Shown: one piece after another, positions 58,413 to 64,000 of the stretch
Position numbering within the stretch: position 1 is the first letter of the stretch
Layout of the letters: each line of letters begins with the position of its first letter
Assembly: GCA_003864495.1 (NCBI GenBank)
Contig: ML133499.1
Span: 1,922,001 to 1,986,000 of the forward strand
DNA length: 64,000 nt
From: Nemopilema nomurai
Taxonomy: Eukaryota; Cnidaria; Scyphozoa; Rhizostomeae; Rhizostomatidae
Reading direction: 5' to 3'
Made by a program: the position numbers and the translations under genes
Notes under the pieces: generated by a model
Database searches by the model: none
What the model was told of the DNA's origin: nothing
What the model saw: only the letters and a program-made list of their open reading frames with translations

Positions 58413-58999
58413 TTGTTCAAACTAGCCTTGCTTCACAGAAATAGATGCTATGAAGCATGCCAGTTCTATCAAGGGACTGCTGTGCCAAGGGACCATTGTG
58501 CCATGGCGCACTTCTACCCTACGGGTTTCTCTTTGTTACCTCTTCAATATATGCACACGTGCTGACTGAGAAAAGCCTTTTTATCCATCTTGCTTTGTTT
58601 ATTGCTCTGTTAGCACGATATCCTTGTACCCATGCTCCATAACATAGTGCACACGTTTAATCACAGCGGTGAGAAAGGAATAAGGCGAGCGTTTCTCCGA
58701 AGCTGAAGATCCCTCCATTGGCAAAGCGTTCACACACACAGTTTCACACTTCGCAGTTATAGTTACGGAGGCAAACAGATTGTGAGTAATTCATTATTCT
58801 TAATCATGTGAACTTGAACTTAAATAAAATATTTGCCTTATTCAATTTATTCCACTTCTTCAGTTCGTTTGTTTTCAGGCCTAACCTATTGCATATCAGC
58901 TGCTTCTTCTTATTGACTGCTAATCTTGTTGTTGTAAACAATGCTCTGAGTTTTATTCACTGTGTCGGTTTATTGTTTTTCTTGTGATAAGACTCAGAC

Positions 59000-59179
59000 T
59001 CAGTCAATGTCACTACCATTGATTGGTGCCACCAGTACAACGGAAGCGCGATCAATTACTTCGCAGCTTTTCATTCTGTTCGCTGCCTCGCAATAGGCCA
59101 GATTTTTGTATCCAAATTTCGTCGAAGTCCCATCTTTATTGGCATAGATAAAGCCTGCCTTCTGGGTACAGTTGGTGAA
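59000..59179 (-). CDS. Candidate terminal exon of an unidentified secreted protein
   Basis: Minus strand: an acceptor GTCTCTAG is followed by 59 open codons and TGA. The peptide includes FTNCTQKAGFIYANKDGTS, KNLAYCEAANRMKSCEV and SVVLVAPINGS. Cys spacing and composition look like an extracellular domain and are coding-like compared with the AT-rich surroundings. An upstream exon could be 60413-60652, but I could not trace a continuous frame. No family recognised. Confidence 0.35.
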   Translation of the reverse strand, partial: FTNCTQKAGFIYANKDGTSTKFGYKNLAYCEAANRMKSCEVIDRASVVLVAPINGSDID

Positions 59180-60412
59180 CTAGAGACAATTTAATGCACT
59201 AGCTTCTTGTGCGATACATTGCACTCGAGAGAAAAAATATCAGTCTGTCAACTTGAAGGCCTTTTCGAAATCCTAAGCTTCAACAAATAAATGTTGGTGC
59301 TTGACATGAACTCAAGTTGGTCTCATTTGAGCCAGTCGAAAAAGTACAACCAAGTGAGCCATAATTTTGGAACTGGCAGTAAAGCAACATATGGATCCGA
59401 CGCGAAAGAAAGTTCTGAAATTTGCCCCCTAGAATAGTTCTCAACTTGCACCTCCTAGACTCAAATTTAACAAATTATTACACCGCTTAGAATAGAAAAC
59501 CACATAGCTTAGAAAATTCTTATGGCAGACGCCCCAAAAAGCAGAAAAGGTTATCTTTTTGGTTAGCCATACGGGTGAGTCCATGTCTGCTTTTGTAAGC
59601 GCCTTCTCGTAGAAGCTCCCATTTAAAAATTTGTCTAATTACGCGTAATATGCATCCAAGGGCAATTACTTGAATCGACGGCATTTACAAAACATAGGCC
59701 CTTCCATCAGATCGCTCAAACCCAAGCCTCGTTCTAGCGGGTGATCTCTTGTATGAGCTTTCAAATTCCGCGCACTCAATTCACGAGGTCCTTTGTGTTT
59801 AAGTTTATCTTCAAATCTCTAGTTCATTACTATAAGCTCGAGTTCTTTTATAGATGAGAGAGGATTTTCATAAAACAATCTATCAGAAAGGGCACTTTGC
59901 TGCTCCTCTGCGCTGTCTCCGGGCTCCGGCATCCATGCCCGTGGAGATGGTTTTTGCTGGGACACAAGCAAACAAAATTTGTCCTAAAGGGGGTATCATG
60001 GATGGAGGGGAGCAATTTTCCGGAGAGCGGTATGGCTTAAACCGATTTTCAGCTGTGTCGAATGTCGGAGAAAACAAGAAAGAAACAACTTCTTTGTAAC
60101 CTGGTAGGTGATTGCTTCGAAGAAACATTTGCTTAGCGTTAAAATTTTATTGAATAATTTCAGAACATGAACAGGGATAATATTCTTAGAACCCGGATGG
60201 TTGTGTTTTTTCTCAGTTTGCCGCCATTATGGAATGATTACCTCCTAATTCAAAATGACTGCCATAACCATTAAGAGGATTATTAGGCCATAGCTGAGCA
60301 TGTCTCCTCGTTTTTTGGCATTGTCCTTTTATCAGAGCATCTGTTGCATGAAACAATATTTTGATACTATATTATGATACTATATAGCATCAATGTCTTT
60401 TAGACAACCCGA

Positions 60413-60652
60413 TCATATTTCTGTCTGAACAATAAAAAGTAAAGCAGAATTCCCACATATTCGTTTGGCTGCAGAATTCTCTTCAATCACTTTGACTGGC
60501 TTATAAAAAATGTAAACAAATTTCACAGGTAGCTTAAAACATTCTCCCTGCTCAATTTGTGGGTATTCATTTGAGCCATTGATTACCTGTGAGTTGTAAA
60601 GTGAAACCAAAAGCAATTCGAGCCAGCAAAAACAGTTTGCATTTTTCATCAT
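60413..60652 (-). CDS. Candidate signal-peptide exon (weak)
   Basis: A 79-codon minus-strand frame starting MMKNANCFCWLELLLVSLYN, which would serve as a signal peptide. A possible donor (CTCACAG then GTAATC) follows residue 22. It could be the first exon of the gene ending at 59000. No homology recognised; it may be chance. Confidence 0.2.
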   Translation of the reverse strand: MMKNANCFCWLELLLVSLYNSQVINGSNEYPQIEQGECFKLPVKFVYIFYKPVKVIEENSAAKRICGNSALLFIVQTEI

Positions 60653-63600
60653 TATGGTGATCGTAGCTTCTGCGGAAACCTTCTGTCTAGTTGATTTTTA
60701 TCCGAGAAAATCAATTTGCTTTTGTGAATTCTAAAAATAATTGTTGAAGATCTCATGGAATACTGGACTTGGATCACACATATACACTTCAGCAGACAAT
60801 CTTTCAAACGCTCGAAGGAAATAAATGATGCCCCTTAATTTTAAACAATGAATCCGCTACTGGAACGATGCTAAGAAAGACGCTTTAAATGTTTTTTCGT
60901 ATTTCATTAGGATTTCTGCTGCATCAAAATCACGTAGGAAGTTTCATGATAATTATTCATGATGTCATTGTGGCAGCATACGGGACAGTGTTGTTTTGTC
61001 GTTATTTCAGCCATTGCACTCTGTTTTCTGTTTGTTCAGAGCGTTGTGAAAGGAGATAATATTGGGATTTGGTTGATGTTGGGGCTACTATTTCTAATGG
61101 CGCCCCCTCTCCATATTTCATGATAGGCGAACGAACAGACGAAGAACGCGAAAAAATGACGTCATAATCATCATAATTTAGTATTCATCTCAAAGTCAAA
61201 CTTCTAAACAATAACTAAGAGGCCCTGCTATCGACTATAACACTGCGTACGCAGCGAAGATCGGCGCGGATCACGAAATATATGCTGCGTAGGAGTTGGG
61301 TGGGTGCTAGAAGGGCTTGGGCCCGACAGTTGACAAGCGGACATCTGTTGAAACATGAAATGTTTATGACAGCCCAAGGGTCAAACACCCAAACCAAGTT
61401 GGGTCTCCGCAATAATAACTGCAAGGAAAGGGAAGCTATATTTTGCATACTTTTCATTCTTTGTTAGTCTTCCGCCAACACACCTCAGAATGAGCCAAAG
61501 ACGGAAACTGACCAAAAGCTGACAAAACAAGTGTGACATTGTTTTATCGCATGACTAGTTTCAATGCGCTAATTTGGATTGATAATAAATGTGAAATTCA
61601 GTTACAGTTAAAGTAGAAAGAGCTCGAAGCGAAGTCATTGTACAGACTTGCTTTACCAGCATTTGTTCATGTTTTTATGTTTGTTTCGGGCCTGCTTTTA
61701 TGAATTGAACTAACAATATAACAAGAGGCTATTTGTGATCGAAAAGCACTAGGAAGCTATAAGAAGAAGACATGATTGGCTGATTGTCAGAGGTCAATCT
61801 GAAATGATACCTGCCCAATCTAAAGTTATTAATTGTAGAGGGGGTGGGGGTAAACTCCATTTTAGAAATTTTGTATACCCATTTCCATTTATTAACACCC
61901 CCTTATTATGAATTTCATGCAAAAGCCATTTGAAGCTATTATGACCCCCCAATTTTGGGGTTTTTTAAAAAGTGCCAATCCTCTCCCCCTTAGTAGGCCC
62001 TACATGCCAACCCAAAAATTAGGAACTTGTGAGTATTACAATAGTATCACGGTGAAGTTGGTGGCATATTCATAATTGCATTTTATAATGAACAACTTGC
62101 AGTCGGAGAAAGGTTTCACTTTCTTACTTCCCATTTTCCAGTTGCAAAGGTTTCACTTTTTTAGATTCCCATTTTCTTTTATTTTGGCATGGAAGAAATA
62201 TGTTTCGTTTTTATAACATGTGCTGTACATTTTGTCATTGAAGAGAATGTTGAATAGAAGGAAATTGTCCTTTGCATGAAATATTACCAGCCAGTACTAT
62301 CATGAACTCGATTCCAAAATTAAGAGGTCCATCATTCCAAGATCGCTTGGTCCGGCAATCTTTTTGTGATTTAAACAACCTTTTACAACAAAATGTGTGA
62401 TTTTTTACATTGCGATTCAATAAAAATTTTTCTAGATTTCGAGAAAGTGCTATCAAGCTTTTGCCTAAAACGCGATAGGAGAAATAAATTATGGATGACA
62501 AACATATTGGAATACAATGGCTTCGTACGTAAATATTAAGAAATACAAATGTGACAAAAATTTTGCAGAATTATTGAAGACTTGCCAGATGGCGCAGATG
62601 TTTTTAGACTAGAAGGTGCGTTGGAGAATTTGTTGCCATAGAACTGCGAAGAATACTGCCCAATGTTTCAATTATCGTCACAAAATAATTAACTAAAATA
62701 GCAGAGAAAACGTTTGTCTTGTTGTTGATTTATGCTTAAAGCCTAAACTCACATTGAGAGAGTTTTCCATTTCGCATTTGAAGTGTCCCATTGTCACTGA
62801 AATGTTAAAATTGTCCCGAAACAAGTAGACACGATTGCAATAAGTTTGTGAACGATACTTTGAATCGATATGTTTTAACATTTTAATTTTCCGAACGGAT
62901 TCCAAACGGAATGGCCGAGATACTCCATTGTTACTAATCAGGAGGATCCATGACCAAGGAACGAAATTCACCTAGGACGTATAAAAGGCGTTGAATAACA
63001 TTGTTGAAAATTTTGAGTTCCAAGTCAAAGAATGAGTAAAATTATGGCCAGTTATGCAAATTTTGCAAACAAAAGATGACCCTTCGCCAGAACATTGTGC
63101 AAAAATGTTTAGTTATATAATTGCAAATTTCAAAGCTCTGTTGTGCTTGAGCCACAACTCTTTAAAACCCTAAGCCCTACAAAAAGAGAGCAGCCGTAAC
63201 TGCAAAACAATGACGACAAATTTCGTATTTTTAGGCATTCTAGGTCATCTTTCACCTTGGAGTTTTGGGCTCTGTTTACATTTTCATCCAAAATCACATT
63301 TCATATTGTCTGTTAATTTGGACTTTCCATAATAAGTTGCGAATCAAGACGCTGATTGGCCATTGAACAGCCAATCATGCTCTCTTCTTACAATCTTGTC
63401 ATGTTTTCGATCCGCAACTGCCAAGTTTCTCATTTCTAGCCAATTCTGATGTTTGCATACTATGTCGACTTATCAGACAAAAGAGTTCCTAATTATGCGC
63501 AACTTTGTTTTCGCTGTTTCTCGCAGTCATGAAGTTTTGCACCACAAAATACTTGTTCACCGCAAAATATCTCTATTGGTTTCTGTTCCAATGAAACCAC

Positions 63601-64000
63601 ATTTTCTTGGCCTTTGGCACTCCGTATTACCCGTCAGCTATACACGTCATAACCATCCATTGCCGATGATATATCCCAGACGTCTATTTACCCTATTGTT
63701 GCTATTTCCAAGGTTTGTCACTGACGTTCATCCAGTGAAAAATATCGATTCAATTGAAATTTCGTTTGGTAATTATTTCAAAAAATTTTCTAAATAATTT
63801 TTCATCTTCACCATACATCACGATGTTAGAAGCACATTGCTATGTAAGATGTATATTTTTCACTAGCAATTTGCTATTGGCTGCTATCCTAAGCGGCATC
63901 TACACAAGCAACGTTCATTGCCAATTTTCCTTGAAAGATTTCCTTGCCCGTGTAGATTACAAACACGATTTGTTTGACAATTTTTTCAAGACTGACATGG

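Larger units (their letters stand above)
57816..64000. other. Region with no firmly recognised gene
   Basis: Over 6 kb of AT-rich sequence. It holds a Penelope-related fragment at 58313-58412, a candidate minus-strand terminal exon at 59000-59179, and a candidate signal-peptide exon at 60413-60652. GC-richer patches lie near 59880-60080 and 61200-61400. Remaining open frames are short and match nothing I know. Confidence 0.5.

Noticed and set aside
59883..60128. 81-codon open frames on both strands
   Set aside because: Mirror-image open frames in a GC-richer patch with no domain; cannot choose a strand or show splicing.

Overview
The window is eukaryotic nuclear DNA, AT-rich, from an invertebrate animal. 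It has intron-rich genes with GT..AG junctions, single-copy housekeeping orthologues and many decayed transposons. The secreted domain types (IGFBP, follistatin/Kazal, ZP, EGF), the Penelope-like and Tc1 elements and a tRNA-derived SINE would fit a cnidarian, probably an anthozoan, but the sequence alone does not prove this. There are no bacterial operons, rRNA genes or CRISPR arrays.

Layout. 1-7.5 kb: no assignable gene; a long (GAT)n microsatellite. 7.56-12.05 kb (+): a secreted protein joining an IGFBP domain, a follistatin/Kazal module and a complete ZP module; its 3' end was not found. 13.04-20.29 kb (-): IFT46, 12 coding exons, reading frame reconstructed throughout. 20.7-21.7 kb: a tRNA-derived SINE and a 711-bp Tc1-type deletion derivative. 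24.87-25.60 kb (+): an intronless Tob/BTG gene with TATA box, initiator and CCAAT boxes. 26.6-26.8 kb: a LINE reverse-transcriptase fragment. 27.41-34.64 kb (+): UFC1, 6 exons. 36.10-42.19 kb (+): NUFIP1, 10 exons. 44.63-53.24 kb (+): PSMC4 (Rpt3), 8 exons. 54.57-55.07 kb: an 83-bp minisatellite. 55.17-57.47 kb (-): a secreted EGF-domain protein whose only intron holds a Penelope-like element; a 14-bp minisatellite abuts its start codon. 57.8-64 kb: mostly no recognisable gene, with one weak candidate terminal exon.

How the genes relate. Four consecutive plus-strand genes act in RNA, ribosome and protein turnover: Tob recruits CCR4-NOT deadenylase, UFC1 is the UFMylation E2, NUFIP1 is a snoRNP-assembly and ribophagy factor, and PSMC4 is a proteasomal ATPase. 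Each has its own upstream interval, so they are neighbours and not an operon. IFT46 (cilia) and the two secreted-protein genes are functionally unrelated to them. Exon joins were deduced by hand from splice consensus, phase and similarity to known families; for IFT46, UFC1, NUFIP1 and PSMC4 every phase closes and the protein lengths fit the families.
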